A model generated the notes under the pieces. The model had not been told where the DNA came from. It worked only from the letters and a program-made list of their open reading frames with translations, and searched no databases. The translations under genes were made by a program, and so were the position numbers. This document shows positions 20,763-29,854 of a DNA stretch of 64,000 nt, in pieces. This DNA comes from Desulfopila inferna (GTDB lineage: Bacteria > Desulfobacterota > Desulfobulbia > Desulfobulbales > Desulfocapsaceae): contig NZ_JAFFQE010000002.1 in the NCBI RefSeq assembly GCF_016919005.1, forward strand, positions 620,001-684,000, read 5' to 3'. Within the stretch, counting starts at the first letter, position 1. Each line of letters opens with the position of its first letter.

Positions 20763-22391
20763 ATGGAAACTGATTTCTTGATAATAGGTTCTGGAATTGC
20801 CGGGTTATCTTTTGCACTACGGGTTTCCGGGTTAGGTAAGGTTGTTTTGATTACAAAAAAGGAGAGGGTTGATTCAGCCACAAACTTAGCCCAGGGTGGT
20901 ATTGCGGCAGTACTCTCTAGAGAGGATAAAAACGAGTATCATGTCCATGACACACTGGTCAGTGGTGCCGGTTTGTGTGATATCCAGGTTGTGAAAATGG
21001 TAGTTGAGTGCGGAGCGCAACGCATTCGGGATTTGATCGATCTAGGTGTCCATTTTGTCAGAGAAGAAGGAGGTGGTGGGGACCTTGATCTGGGAAGGGA
21101 GGGAGGACATTCTCAGAGAAGAGTAGCCCACGCCTATGATTTAACAGGAAGAGAAATAGAACGCGCTTTGTTGGAGGCTGTTAAAAAAAATCCAAATATT
21201 GAAGTATATGAAAACTTTACAGCCATAGATTTGTTGATTAGCGGTAAAAATACCACCAATGAACGTTGCATTGGCGCATATGTGCTCGAGGAAGATGGTA
21301 AGGTGGTTCCATATAGAGCCAGATGGACAACACTGTGCACTGGAGGCTGTGGAAAGGTGTATTTGTATACCAGTAATCCGGATATTTCTACGGGTGATGG
21401 TATCGCCATGGCCTTTCGAGCTGGTGCAAAGGTTACAAATATGGAGTTTGTTCAATTTCATCCTACATGTCTATACCACCCGAGTGCAAAAAACTTTTTG
21501 ATTTCGGAGGCGGTGAGAGGGGAAGGGGGAGTTTTGGTCGATGTTGACGGTAACAGATTCATGCACAAATATGATCAACGTGGTGAGCTTGCTACACGAG
21601 ATACCGTTGCACGTGCAATCGATAAGGAGATGAAGGAAAGAGGTTTGGATTGTGTCTACCTCGATATACGCTCCAAGGGTGAGGACTTCTTACATAAACG
21701 ATTCCCGACAATTTATGAAAGGTGCCGTGACCTCGGTATAAATATCGCCAAACAGCCAATACCCGTAGTTCCCGCCGCACACTATATGTGCGGAGGGGTT
21801 CTTGTTGATACTCACGGCAGAAGTAGTGTCGACGGTCTCATGGTGCTCGGAGAATCGGCCAATACCGGGTTGCATGGTGGCAATAGGCTCGCCAGTAATT
21901 CTTTATTGGAGGCAGTTGTCTACGCAGAAAAAAGTTATCAGTTTTGTAGAGACAACAGAGAATATATATTCAGTAGGGAGTTGCCCACTGTTGACGAATG
22001 GTCCGCTGGAGAAGCTATAGATCTTGATGAAGAGATCCTGATAAACCACAATTGGGATGTTTTACGTAGAACGATGTGGAATTATGTTGGCATTGTGCGC
22101 ACTACGAAAAGATTGCTGCTGGCTAAACAGCGAATGAGTGAAATTCTGCAAGAGGTAGAGCAGCACTATAGAGATTATTATATCAGCGCCAGCATGATAG
22201 AACTTCGAAATATAAGCTTAGTAGCAATGATGATAATAGAGGCCGCTTTGCAGAGAAAAGAGTCAAGAGGGTTACATTTCGTAACGGATTATCCGGACAC
22301 TCGTGACGATTACCTTTGTTGGAATATCTTTGCGAGAGGACAGACAAATGCGGAGTGGGCGGTTCGATTAGTAGATAAACGCGCCCTATAA
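20763..22391 (+). CDS. nadB: L-aspartate oxidase
   Basis: FAD enzyme that oxidises L-aspartate to iminoaspartate, the first step of de novo NAD synthesis; anaerobes use fumarate as acceptor. The 542-residue protein shows the FAD dinucleotide motif DFLIIGSGIAGLSFAL, NLAQGGIAAVL, GREGGHSQRRVAHA, the FHPTCLYHP active-site segment and GLHGGNRLASNSLLEA. A NadB rather than SdhA/FrdA assignment is supported by the SREDKNEYHVHDTL region. parS sits just upstream and a terminator hairpin follows at 22471. Confidence 0.95.
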   Translation: METDFLIIGSGIAGLSFALRVSGLGKVVLITKKERVDSATNLAQGGIAAVLSREDKNEYHVHDTLVSGAGLCDIQVVKMVVECGAQRIRDLIDLGVHFVREEGGGGDLDLGREGGHSQRRVAHAYDLTGREIERALLEAVKKNPNIEVYENFTAIDLLISGKNTTNERCIGAYVLEEDGKVVPYRARWTTLCTGGCGKVYLYTSNPDISTGDGIAMAFRAGAKVTNMEFVQFHPTCLYHPSAKNFLISEAVRGEGGVLVDVDGNRFMHKYDQRGELATRDTVARAIDKEMKERGLDCVYLDIRSKGEDFLHKRFPTIYERCRDLGINIAKQPIPVVPAAHYMCGGVLVDTHGRSSVDGLMVLGESANTGLHGGNRLASNSLLEAVVYAEKSYQFCRDNREYIFSRELPTVDEWSAGEAIDLDEEILINHNWDVLRRTMWNYVGIVRTTKRLLLAKQRMSEILQEVEQHYRDYYISASMIELRNISLVAMMIIEAALQRKESRGLHFVTDYPDTRDDYLCWNIFARGQTNAEWAVRLVDKRAL

Positions 22392-22470
22392 AGACAAATG
22401 CATTTTACCAGTATCAATGAACAAGTAGCAGGAATATTGTCTCTGTCACAATCGGTTTGGCAGTTCAAAA

Positions 22471-22507
22471 AAAAGGGTTCTTACTCCAGGGAAGAGAGAA
22501 CCCTTTT
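22471..22507 (+). terminator. Rho-independent terminator after nadB
   Basis: Perfect 11-base stem AAAAGGGTTCT / AGAACCCTTTT with a 15-base loop. The A-rich 5' arm and T-rich 3' arm could let it act in both directions. Confidence 0.75.
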
Positions 22508-22590
22508 ATCATTCATGTAGGGCTGAGGCTGTATGTGATGTTTTCGGAAAAATAAACGTTGCCACATTTACCTGATCCGGCTTTTTGGTG

Positions 22591-22604
22591 TGTATATCTA
22601 TACA
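22591..22604. promoter_or_regulatory. Palindromic operator-like site
   Basis: TGTATATCTATACA is a 14-base palindrome with a 2-base centre. A closely related palindrome occurs at 53017-53032. It may be a regulator site for the downstream importer, but no regulator is identified. Confidence 0.35.
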
Positions 22605-23098
22605 TATCAAGTAGTTAAGGTTTTAGGAGGGGGGTGTTGGTTGGTAGTCTTCGGTCTCTCAGTTCTGCTGTTTCAGAATAAATAATCAGGATGTATCTCC
22701 ATCCGTCTTTTTCTTTATGCGTTTTTCGTGATATCATTTTGATAAGTGGTTTTGATGGTTGTCCATTATGAAGCCGCTGTCTGCTGCCATCCTTGGTGAT
22801 TATTCTCTGAAGGCCATATTATCCTGGTGATCCTACTGAATATGCAGAATATTTCAGACATGACATCAAGAGGCCTTTTTCGTTGGTACAGCGAAATAAC
22901 CCAACCTATCTTTACGAAATGCATCTAAACTGAAAAGTGGCGTAGTGAATATATTCTCCGTTTTTTAATACTTCTGGTTTCTGAGTAGTAAAGCGCTAAT
23001 CCAGTTGAAATGGATAAGAACTTCAAGACAGATTTATTTCGTGCAAAGAAAACTGCAAAATCAGGGTCTTTGACCCAGGAATCGCAAAGGAGGACGAT

Positions 23099-24025
23099 AT
23101 GTTCAGAAATATACTGGCGCTGGCCAGAATCATTTGTGTTGTGATGGTGGTCATTATTCCGATGGGACATGCAGCAGAGAGAGGAAAGATTACCGTTGGT
23201 TCAAAAATAGATACCGAAGGCGCTCTTTTGGGCCAGATGATTGTTCTGGTGCTGGAAAATAATGATTTCGCCATTGAAGACCGGACCGAGTTTGGTCCGA
23301 CACCAATTGTCAGGAAAGCAATCATATCCGGCGAAATAGATATCTATCCTGAGTATACAGGCAATGGGGCGTTCTTTTTCAGTGAGGAGGACCCGTCATT
23401 GTGGAAAGATCATAAAAAGGCGTATGCGAAGGTAAAAGAGCTTGATCTACAGGAGAATGGATTGGTGTGGCTTACACCGTCACCTGCTAACAATACCTGG
23501 GCGTTGGCTGTACGGGGGGGATTGGCTGAACAGGAAGAGCTTGACTCACTGGAGGATTTCTCGAAATATGTGAGTGGTGGGGGCACTATAAAACTCGCGG
23601 CCTGTGAGGAGTTTGTAACTCGTGAAGATGCCCTTCCCTCCTTTGAGAAAGCCTATGGTTTTAAGATCAGGAATGATCAGATGATTGTCTTTTCGGGGTG
23701 CAATACCGCACAAACAGAGAAAGCCGCTGCACAGGGAACCAGCGGCGTCAATACCGCCATGGCCTTTGGCACGGATGGTGCTCTTGCTGCCCTGGGACTA
23801 AAACTGCTTGATGATACCAAGGGGGTGCAGCCGGTTTATGCCCCGGCGCCGGTAGTACGCCGGGAGGTGTTGGATCAATATCCGGATATCGAGAACTTAT
23901 TGACACCGGTTTTTGAATCTCTTGATCAAGAGACGTTGCAGGAGCTAAACTCACGTATAGCCATCGGCGGCGAGGGTGCCAAGTCGGTTGCCGGCAGCTA
24001 CCTCAAAAAACAGGGACTTCTGTAG
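23099..24025 (+). CDS. yehZ: Compatible-solute ABC importer, substrate-binding protein (OsmF/YehZ type)
   Basis: Periplasmic binding protein of a quaternary-amine (glycine betaine/choline class) ABC importer. The 308-residue protein starts with a signal peptide (hydrophobic core to about residue 25, cleavage near GHAAE), then ITVGSKIDTEGALLGQM, the typical OpuAC/OsmF start of the mature domain, and motifs such as DIYPEYTGNGA and NNTWALAVRGG. ATG is preceded by a strong AAAGGAGGAC site. It is followed at 9 bases by yehY and heads a four-gene operon. The exact ligand cannot be read from sequence. Confidence 0.9.
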   Translation: MFRNILALARIICVVMVVIIPMGHAAERGKITVGSKIDTEGALLGQMIVLVLENNDFAIEDRTEFGPTPIVRKAIISGEIDIYPEYTGNGAFFFSEEDPSLWKDHKKAYAKVKELDLQENGLVWLTPSPANNTWALAVRGGLAEQEELDSLEDFSKYVSGGGTIKLAACEEFVTREDALPSFEKAYGFKIRNDQMIVFSGCNTAQTEKAAAQGTSGVNTAMAFGTDGALAALGLKLLDDTKGVQPVYAPAPVVRREVLDQYPDIENLLTPVFESLDQETLQELNSRIAIGGEGAKSVAGSYLKKQGLL

Positions 24026-24034
24026 TCTTTTACT

Positions 24035-25210
24035 ATGGAGAAGGCCTTGACGCAACAAAGTGTCTCTAAGGTTGGGCTCATCGGAGTTCTGATCATCCTT
24101 GTGGCAGCTCTGCTAGGTGATTTTGCAATTCTCCGCCCAAATAGGTTGGTGCCCGGAGAGCCTTTGTCAGTATTTGAAGCACTCACTGTCTGGCAATATA
24201 GTGCCTTTGCAATATTTCTTGGAATGTTGGCATACATCTCCTGGAAGCCGGGGAAATGGTTGCTGCGATTGGCAATTGTTATCATACCGCTGATGTTTAT
24301 GGCTTTGTTATGGTCACAGGGCATGGTGGCCAGAGACCTCGCCCAACAAGGGGGACCATTTACACGGGTTTCCGTGGGTTCAACGCTGTGGGTGGCTCTT
24401 TTAGGTCTTTTTCTTATCTTTACAGACATGATCCAAAGGATCAGGCCTGGAGCCTGGACCAAATTAATTCTGATTATTCTTCTCAGCGGAGGCATATCCT
24501 TACTGGCAATTGCAGGTGTCCTTGATGAGCTCTCGATTGTACAAGAATTTAGAAGCCGAAGTGATCGTTTTTTCATGGAATTTAAAGCCCATTTGCTTAT
24601 CACCGGTTTTTCGGTCGGCACCTCTGCGATACTTGGTCTGCCTCTCGGTATCATCGCTTTTAGGTATGCAAAGTTCAAAGATGGTGTCTTTTCGGTACTC
24701 AACATCGTCCAGACCATACCGAGCCTGGCTCTTTTCGGACTGCTGATCGCTCCTTTATCATATATTTCGAACGAGATGCCCCTGCTAAGAAGTTGGGGAG
24801 TACGCGGCATTGGTTGGGCTCCTGCGGTTATAGCGCTAACCCTCTATGCGCTTCTGCCGATAGTACGAAACACCTTTTCCGGTTTTGCAACGGTTGACAG
24901 GGATATCATTGAAGCGGGGCGCGGCATGGGGATGGGGCGAGTGCAGATGTTCTTCAAAGTAGAGCTTCCCATAGCTGCTCCGATAATTCTCAATGGCTTA
25001 CGTGTTGCCAGCGTACAGAACATCGGTAACACAGCGGTTGCAGCTCTTATAGGAGCAGGTGGTTTCGGTGTTTTTATTTTTCAGGGTCTTGGCCAGTCTG
25101 CCATAGATTTGGTGCTGCTCGGAGCTGTGCCCACAATTCTACTGGCGGTTCTGGTGGATTATCTCTATCAAGGCGTTATTACCTTTATAACGCCTGAGGG
25201 GGTGTCATGA
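24035..25210 (+). CDS. yehY: Compatible-solute ABC importer, permease (YehY type)
   Basis: Inner-membrane permease of the same importer. The 391-residue protein has roughly four or five N-terminal membrane segments not found in simple OpuC permeases, followed by a standard binding-protein-dependent permease domain (about 185-385) with the ATPase-contact loop EAGRGMGMGRVQMFFKVELPIA and the NIGNTAVAALIGAGG motif. This long form is characteristic of YehY. The last bases overlap yehX by 4 bases. Confidence 0.9.
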   Translation: MEKALTQQSVSKVGLIGVLIILVAALLGDFAILRPNRLVPGEPLSVFEALTVWQYSAFAIFLGMLAYISWKPGKWLLRLAIVIIPLMFMALLWSQGMVARDLAQQGGPFTRVSVGSTLWVALLGLFLIFTDMIQRIRPGAWTKLILIILLSGGISLLAIAGVLDELSIVQEFRSRSDRFFMEFKAHLLITGFSVGTSAILGLPLGIIAFRYAKFKDGVFSVLNIVQTIPSLALFGLLIAPLSYISNEMPLLRSWGVRGIGWAPAVIALTLYALLPIVRNTFSGFATVDRDIIEAGRGMGMGRVQMFFKVELPIAAPIILNGLRVASVQNIGNTAVAALIGAGGFGVFIFQGLGQSAIDLVLLGAVPTILLAVLVDYLYQGVITFITPEGVS

Positions 25211-26307
25211 TCACGCTAGACAATGTTTCAAAGCGATACGATAATTTTTATGCGGTAAGAGATCTGAGTTTTTCCGTTGAAGAGGGTGAACTATGCTGTC
25301 TGATAGGCCCTTCCGGCTGTGGTAAAAGTACGGCCTTGAAGATGATCAACAGGATGGTCGAACCAAGCAACGGTGCAATTACAATAAAAGGTAGAGATAT
25401 TCGGAAGGTACCCGCCGAAAAACTACGCCGAAATATAGGCTATGTGATCCAAAGCATAGGATTGTTTCCCCATATGACCGTCATGGAGAACATTCTGGTC
25501 GTTCCAAGACTTTTGAAGTGGGGGGAATCGCAATGTGCCAGGCGGGGAAATGATCTTCTGGAACTTCTGGAACTGGATCCTCGTGAGTATGCCGGTAAAT
25601 ACCCGGCTGAATTATCGGGAGGCCAGGCCCAACGGATCGGAGTTGCCAGAGCGCTTGCCGCAGACCCTGAAATACTGTTGATGGACGAACCTTTTGGAGC
25701 CCTTGACCCTATAAACCGTGAGCACCTGCAGAACCAGTTTCTCACAATTCAGAAAGAACTCCGAAAGACCATAGTCTTCGTGACTCATGATATTGATGAG
25801 GCCGTCCGCCTTGGAACAAAGGTGGCATTGCTCAGAGAGGGAAGGCTGGTTCAATACGCACCTCCCGAACAAATCCTGTCTTCACCGGTGAATACGTTCG
25901 TCAAAAAGTTCGTTGGTCTGGACAGAGCGCTGAAACGGCTCTCCCGTTTCTCTACCGGGGATTTTATACATCCGGCACATTCAGTGACGCGGCAGGTTAA
26001 ACCGGAAGCCCTGGTGGCCCAATTCAGGCATATGGAAGAGAATCAGTGTGCCCGTTATCTTTGGGTCACGGAGGAGGATGGCCGTCTGGTTGGCTGGATT
26101 GACGGATATAAGCGTACAGGCTATTCCTTCAAAATAGAGGATGATCTGGTGGAGGTTGATCTCTCCGAGGTTTCGGTGCGTGGCAACTACAGTCTGAAAC
26201 AGACACTGTCAATGTTCGTCCAGCAGGGGGTAGTGTGCCTGCCGGTAGTGGATGAACAGTATAAACTTCAGGGCGAGATCAGATTGGTCGATGTTCTTGA
26301 ATCCTGA
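25207..26307 (+). CDS. yehX: Compatible-solute ABC importer, ATP-binding protein (YehX type)
   Basis: Cytoplasmic ATPase driving the importer. Walker A GPSGCGKST (residues 34-42), the Q-loop region YVIQSIGLFPHMT, signature LSGGQAQRIG and Walker B LLMDEPFGALD are intact. The C-terminal 100 residues form a degenerate CBS-like region, as in betaine/choline transport ATPases, where such domains sense ionic strength. The start overlaps yehY by ATGA. Confidence 0.93.
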   Translation: MITLDNVSKRYDNFYAVRDLSFSVEEGELCCLIGPSGCGKSTALKMINRMVEPSNGAITIKGRDIRKVPAEKLRRNIGYVIQSIGLFPHMTVMENILVVPRLLKWGESQCARRGNDLLELLELDPREYAGKYPAELSGGQAQRIGVARALAADPEILLMDEPFGALDPINREHLQNQFLTIQKELRKTIVFVTHDIDEAVRLGTKVALLREGRLVQYAPPEQILSSPVNTFVKKFVGLDRALKRLSRFSTGDFIHPAHSVTRQVKPEALVAQFRHMEENQCARYLWVTEEDGRLVGWIDGYKRTGYSFKIEDDLVEVDLSEVSVRGNYSLKQTLSMFVQQGVVCLPVVDEQYKLQGEIRLVDVLES

Positions 26308-26344
26308 GGAATATTTGAAAAAATGATCCAGGTTTATCCGCAGT

Positions 26345-26372
26345 CCATCAGGGCAACTTTGATGGCTTTTTG
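26345..26372 (+). terminator. Weak hairpin with T-run between yehX and yehW
   Basis: CCATCA (26345-26350) pairs with TGATGG (26360-26365), followed by CTTTTTGG. The 6-base stem is short, so it would be a partial terminator that lowers yehW expression rather than a full stop. Confidence 0.35.
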
Positions 26373-26401
26373 GTAAAATCATCCTGAATACTCGGATAAA
26401 A

Positions 26402-27139
26402 ATGCAGAAACCATACTATCATAGTCTGCTGCTGGTATCCGCTCTCCTGTTGTTTATTCTATTAAACTCCTGGACTGGGGTATGGGAATGGTTACTGTCA
26501 TCTCTATATCCCGGTCTCTCTGAGTATCTTTACCCTCGGGTCAGTTTATGGCGTCTGAGTTGGGAACATCTGGTGATGGTCGCAATTTCCAGTATCTTTT
26601 CTATAGTGATTGGGGTTGGACTGGGTGCGCTGGTTACCAGAAGCTATGGCCGTGATTTTCTGCAGGGCCTCAATGGTCTCGTTTCGATAGGGCAGACCTT
26701 TCCGCCGGTGGCGGTACTGGCGCTTGCCGTTCCAGTACTGGGTTTTGGGGTCAAACCCACAATCGTTGCACTTTTCCTTTATGGTCTATTGCCGATTGTC
26801 CGCAATACCATCAGTGGCCTGGAAGCGGTCAGCCCGGCTGTCCGTGAAGCTGCTATCGGCATGGGGATGAGCGAACAGCAGGCCCTGTGGCGGGTGGAGA
26901 TGCCATTGTCATTTCCGGTGATCATGGCTGGCATCAAGACCTCGGTGATTATAAACATAGGTACGGCAACCATCGGCGCGACCATTGGCGCCGGAGGATT
27001 GGGGGCGCCGATCATCACGGGACTGGCCTCGGATAACCCGGCGTTTATCCTTCAAGGTTCAGTTATTGCGGCATTGTTCGCCATCGTTGCCGATAGGATT
27101 ATGGAGCTCCTCGAGCATACCTTCAGTGTTAGGGCGTGA
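26402..27139 (+). CDS. yehW: Compatible-solute ABC importer, permease (YehW type)
   Basis: Second permease of the importer: 245 residues with about six membrane segments and the permease contact loop EAAIGMGMSEQQALWRVEMP, followed by NIGTATIGATIGAGGLG. It is the short partner of the long YehY-type permease, so the operon order here is yehZ-yehY-yehX-yehW. It is 94 bases from yehX, with a weak hairpin in between. Confidence 0.9.
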   Translation: MQKPYYHSLLLVSALLLFILLNSWTGVWEWLLSSLYPGLSEYLYPRVSLWRLSWEHLVMVAISSIFSIVIGVGLGALVTRSYGRDFLQGLNGLVSIGQTFPPVAVLALAVPVLGFGVKPTIVALFLYGLLPIVRNTISGLEAVSPAVREAAIGMGMSEQQALWRVEMPLSFPVIMAGIKTSVIINIGTATIGATIGAGGLGAPIITGLASDNPAFILQGSVIAALFAIVADRIMELLEHTFSVRA

Positions 27140-27334
27140 TCCGCTAAAAAATATCTTCTTCATCATCTTAAGCCTACGATTCCCCATTAAAAAACATGGA
27201 AAAGCCGGCTCTGTTAGGATAGTCTATGACGACAGGTTATAGAGAGCTGATATTGAAGCAGGCTTCCTGAAAGAGCCTGACTAAGGGTTAGTTTACATTA
27301 ATTACCAGAGTAAACAGGATTAAATTCGTGCAAA

Positions 27335-28243
27335 ATGCTACAGCCCAACATGCCGATAATCAATGATCAGGAGGGTTCAGAGGTCGCTGCGGACCTTCCC
27401 GCTATTGTCGATGCTCATGTACATATTTTCCCCGATACGATTTTTTCGGCAATCTGGAAGTGGTTTGATGAGAATGCCTGGAAAATCAGGTATAGACTGA
27501 ATTCCCCCCAAATCTTCGATTATCTGCTGTCCAGGGGAGTACACCATATCATTGCTCTTCAGTATGCCCACAAGCCTGGTATAGCGCGTCAGTTAAACAG
27601 CTATATGTCTGAGCAATGTAGAGCCTATGTCGACAGGGTCACCGGTATGGCCACTGTATATCCCGGCGAAAAAGATGCCGGCAGAGTTTTACAGGAAGCC
27701 TTCGATATCGGCCTCGGTGGACTAAAACTCCACGCTCATGTCCAATGTTTTGAGGTAAACTCCGATCAGATGTATATTCTGTATGAGTGCTGCAGTACCA
27801 ATAGAAAACCACTCATAATGCATATAGGCAGAGAACCGAAAAGCACGGCCTATAATTGCGACCCCTATCAGCTCTGCCGTGCCGAAGGACTTGAACGGGT
27901 ATTAAAGGATTTTCCAGAGCTGAGAATCTGTGTGCCTCATCTGGGTTTTGATGAAGTGGCGGAGTATAAACGCTTAATTGAAAAATTCGACAACCTCTGG
28001 CTTGATACCACTATGGTTATCAACGATTATTTTCCGATCAAGGAAAAGATCGAACTAGGCCGTTATCGACCAGAGAGGATAATGTATGGATCTGATTTCC
28101 CCAATATACCTTATGCCTGGGACAGAGAGCTCAAGGTTTTACAGGAAACCGATATTACAGCCGATGCTCTGGAAAAAATTACCTGGAGGAATGCCGTTGA
28201 GTTTTTCGATCTCAAGGAGTCGCTCTTTTACGAAAATCTATAA
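27335..28243 (+). CDS. TIM-barrel amidohydrolase (metal-dependent hydrolase)
   Basis: Member of the amidohydrolase-2 family of metal-dependent hydrolases or decarboxylases; substrate unknown. In 302 residues it shows the metal-binding pattern DAHVHIFPD near the N-terminus, GLKLHAHVQ, the metal-site IMHIGRE, CVPHLGFDE and a final catalytic-Asp segment MYGSDFPN. No signal peptide. The start has no good ribosome site; ATG at 27350 is an alternative. It precedes gshA by 180 bases on the same strand, so a role with thiol metabolites is conceivable but unsupported. Confidence 0.83.
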   Translation: MLQPNMPIINDQEGSEVAADLPAIVDAHVHIFPDTIFSAIWKWFDENAWKIRYRLNSPQIFDYLLSRGVHHIIALQYAHKPGIARQLNSYMSEQCRAYVDRVTGMATVYPGEKDAGRVLQEAFDIGLGGLKLHAHVQCFEVNSDQMYILYECCSTNRKPLIMHIGREPKSTAYNCDPYQLCRAEGLERVLKDFPELRICVPHLGFDEVAEYKRLIEKFDNLWLDTTMVINDYFPIKEKIELGRYRPERIMYGSDFPNIPYAWDRELKVLQETDITADALEKITWRNAVEFFDLKESLFYENL

Positions 28244-28423
28244 TAACAAGTACATCAGATCATCGACCACGATCAACCATAGGCACCCGTAGCTGTTTTT
28301 CCCTTAACTTTGAGGAACACAATGAACGTGTAGCAGCATGATCTAATAAATTGAAGAAAATGTTTTACAGGCCGCGCCCTGGTAACCATTGATTGTATTC
28401 GCCAACATTTAGGTAAAAACATT

Positions 28424-29773
28424 ATGGCAATGATAACTATAAAAAACGAATCCGAACTGGTCGAGTACCTGGAAGCCGGTTCAAAACTGCCCAAAAACTG
28501 GCGAATCGGCACCGAATATGAGAAATTCAGCTACCGTATGGACGATCTTTCACCCCTGAAATATGATGGTGATCCCGGTATTGCCGTAATTTTAAAGGCC
28601 CTTTGCCATAAATTCGGCTGGGAACCGGTTGAGGAGAATGGCAATATCATCTCCTTGAGCGGCAAAGGTGGTTCGATAACCCTGGAGCCCGGAGGACAGC
28701 TGGAGCTTTCCGGAGAGGCCCTGGAAAACCTTCATCAGACCTGCAGTGAGGTACATACCCATCTGCATCAGATCAAGAGCGTGGCCAGACCTTTAGGTGT
28801 CGGTTTTCTGGGAATGGGCTTTACTCCGTTATGGCGTCGTGAGGAAATGCCCTGGATGCCAAAGGATCGTTACCGGATCATGCGGAAATATATGCCGCGT
28901 GTGGGCAATCTCGGTCTGGACATGATGGTTCGCACTGCAACTGTACAGGTCAATCTTGATTTCAGCGACGAAGCAGACATGATCAAGAAATTTCGCGTTT
29001 CTCTGGCTCTTCAGCCGCTGGCAACGGCGCTGTTCGCCAACTCTCCCTTCAGCGAGGGTAAACCGAATGGTTATTTGAGCTATCGCTCCGTTATCTGGCG
29101 CGATACCGATCCGGCAAGATGCGGCATGCTGCCCTTTGTTTTTGAGGATGGCATGGGTTTTGAGCGATATGTCGACTACATGCTCGATGTGCCGATGTAC
29201 TTTGTGCGCCGCCATGGACATTTTATCGATGCAGCCGGTCAGTCTTTTCGTGATTTTCTTGCAGGCAGACTACCTGCTCTCCCAGGGGAACTTCCGACTA
29301 TAGCCGATTGGGAAGACCATTTGACCACGGCATTTCCCGAGGTCCGCATGAAGCGCTTTCTGGAGATGCGCGGGGCCGATGCCGGATCCTGGAACAGTTT
29401 ATGTGCACTGCCTGCTTTTTGGGTGGGGGTCCTCTATGACCGGGATTGCCTTGATGCCGCCTGGGACCTGGTTGCCGACTGGAATGCAGGAGAGCGCGAG
29501 CAGCTTCGCGCCGAAGCGCCGCGTTACGGTTTGAAAACCAGGACACCGGCGGGAACCTTGCAGGACCTGGCGGAGCGGGTGATGAATATTGCTGAAACCG
29601 GCTTAAAAAAGCGTGCCCGCATCAATAGTGCAGGGCGTGATGAGTCCATCTATTTAAGTAATCTATGGGAAATTGTGAAAAGCGGCGAGACGCCTGCAGA
29701 GCAGAAACTCAATTTATATTATCATGACTGGAAAAACAGCGTCAGGCCGGTATTTAACGATTTCGCCTATTGA
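28424..29773 (+). CDS. gshA: Glutamate-cysteine ligase, plant/alphaproteobacterial type
   Basis: Joins glutamate and cysteine to gamma-glutamylcysteine, the first step of glutathione synthesis. The 449-residue protein belongs to the GCS2 class found in plants and alphaproteobacteria: WRIGTEYEKF near the N-terminus, LEPGGQLELSG, the DMMVRTATVQVNLD stretch, NSPFSEG and RFLEMRGADAGSW are all present. This type is not the usual gammaproteobacterial GshA, so acquisition by transfer is plausible. No gshB (glutathione synthetase) is in the window. Confidence 0.9.
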   Translation: MAMITIKNESELVEYLEAGSKLPKNWRIGTEYEKFSYRMDDLSPLKYDGDPGIAVILKALCHKFGWEPVEENGNIISLSGKGGSITLEPGGQLELSGEALENLHQTCSEVHTHLHQIKSVARPLGVGFLGMGFTPLWRREEMPWMPKDRYRIMRKYMPRVGNLGLDMMVRTATVQVNLDFSDEADMIKKFRVSLALQPLATALFANSPFSEGKPNGYLSYRSVIWRDTDPARCGMLPFVFEDGMGFERYVDYMLDVPMYFVRRHGHFIDAAGQSFRDFLAGRLPALPGELPTIADWEDHLTTAFPEVRMKRFLEMRGADAGSWNSLCALPAFWVGVLYDRDCLDAAWDLVADWNAGEREQLRAEAPRYGLKTRTPAGTLQDLAERVMNIAETGLKKRARINSAGRDESIYLSNLWEIVKSGETPAEQKLNLYYHDWKNSVRPVFNDFAY

Positions 29774-29797
29774 TTGATGAGGAGAGTGAACTATATT

Positions 29798-29831
29798 CCT
29801 TCATCAGCTCCTTTGAAGGAGCTGATGAAGG
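29798..29831. terminator. Strong hairpin between convergent genes
   Basis: Perfect 14-base stem CCTTCATCAGCTCC / GGAGCTGATGAAGG around TTTGAA, located between gshA and the oppositely transcribed haem-protein gene. No T-tract follows on either side, so it is a probable but non-canonical bidirectional terminator. Confidence 0.6.
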
Positions 29832-29854
29832 CTTGTCAGGAGTTACCTGTCGCT

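Larger units (their letters stand above)
22392..23098. other. Long intergenic region before the Yeh importer operon
   Basis: About 700 bases without a credible gene. It holds the nadB terminator (22471-22507), a 14-base palindrome (22591-22604) and, at its right end, the AAAGGAGG ribosome site of yehZ. The rest shows no recognisable riboswitch or coding signal. Confidence 0.6.

Noticed and set aside
22392-23098. Riboswitch or regulatory RNA before the Yeh importer
   Set aside because: No known aptamer motif seen; only a terminator and a palindrome were supported.
23998-24810. 270-codon frame opposite yehY
   Set aside because: Antisense to a permease gene; basic, low-quality composition.
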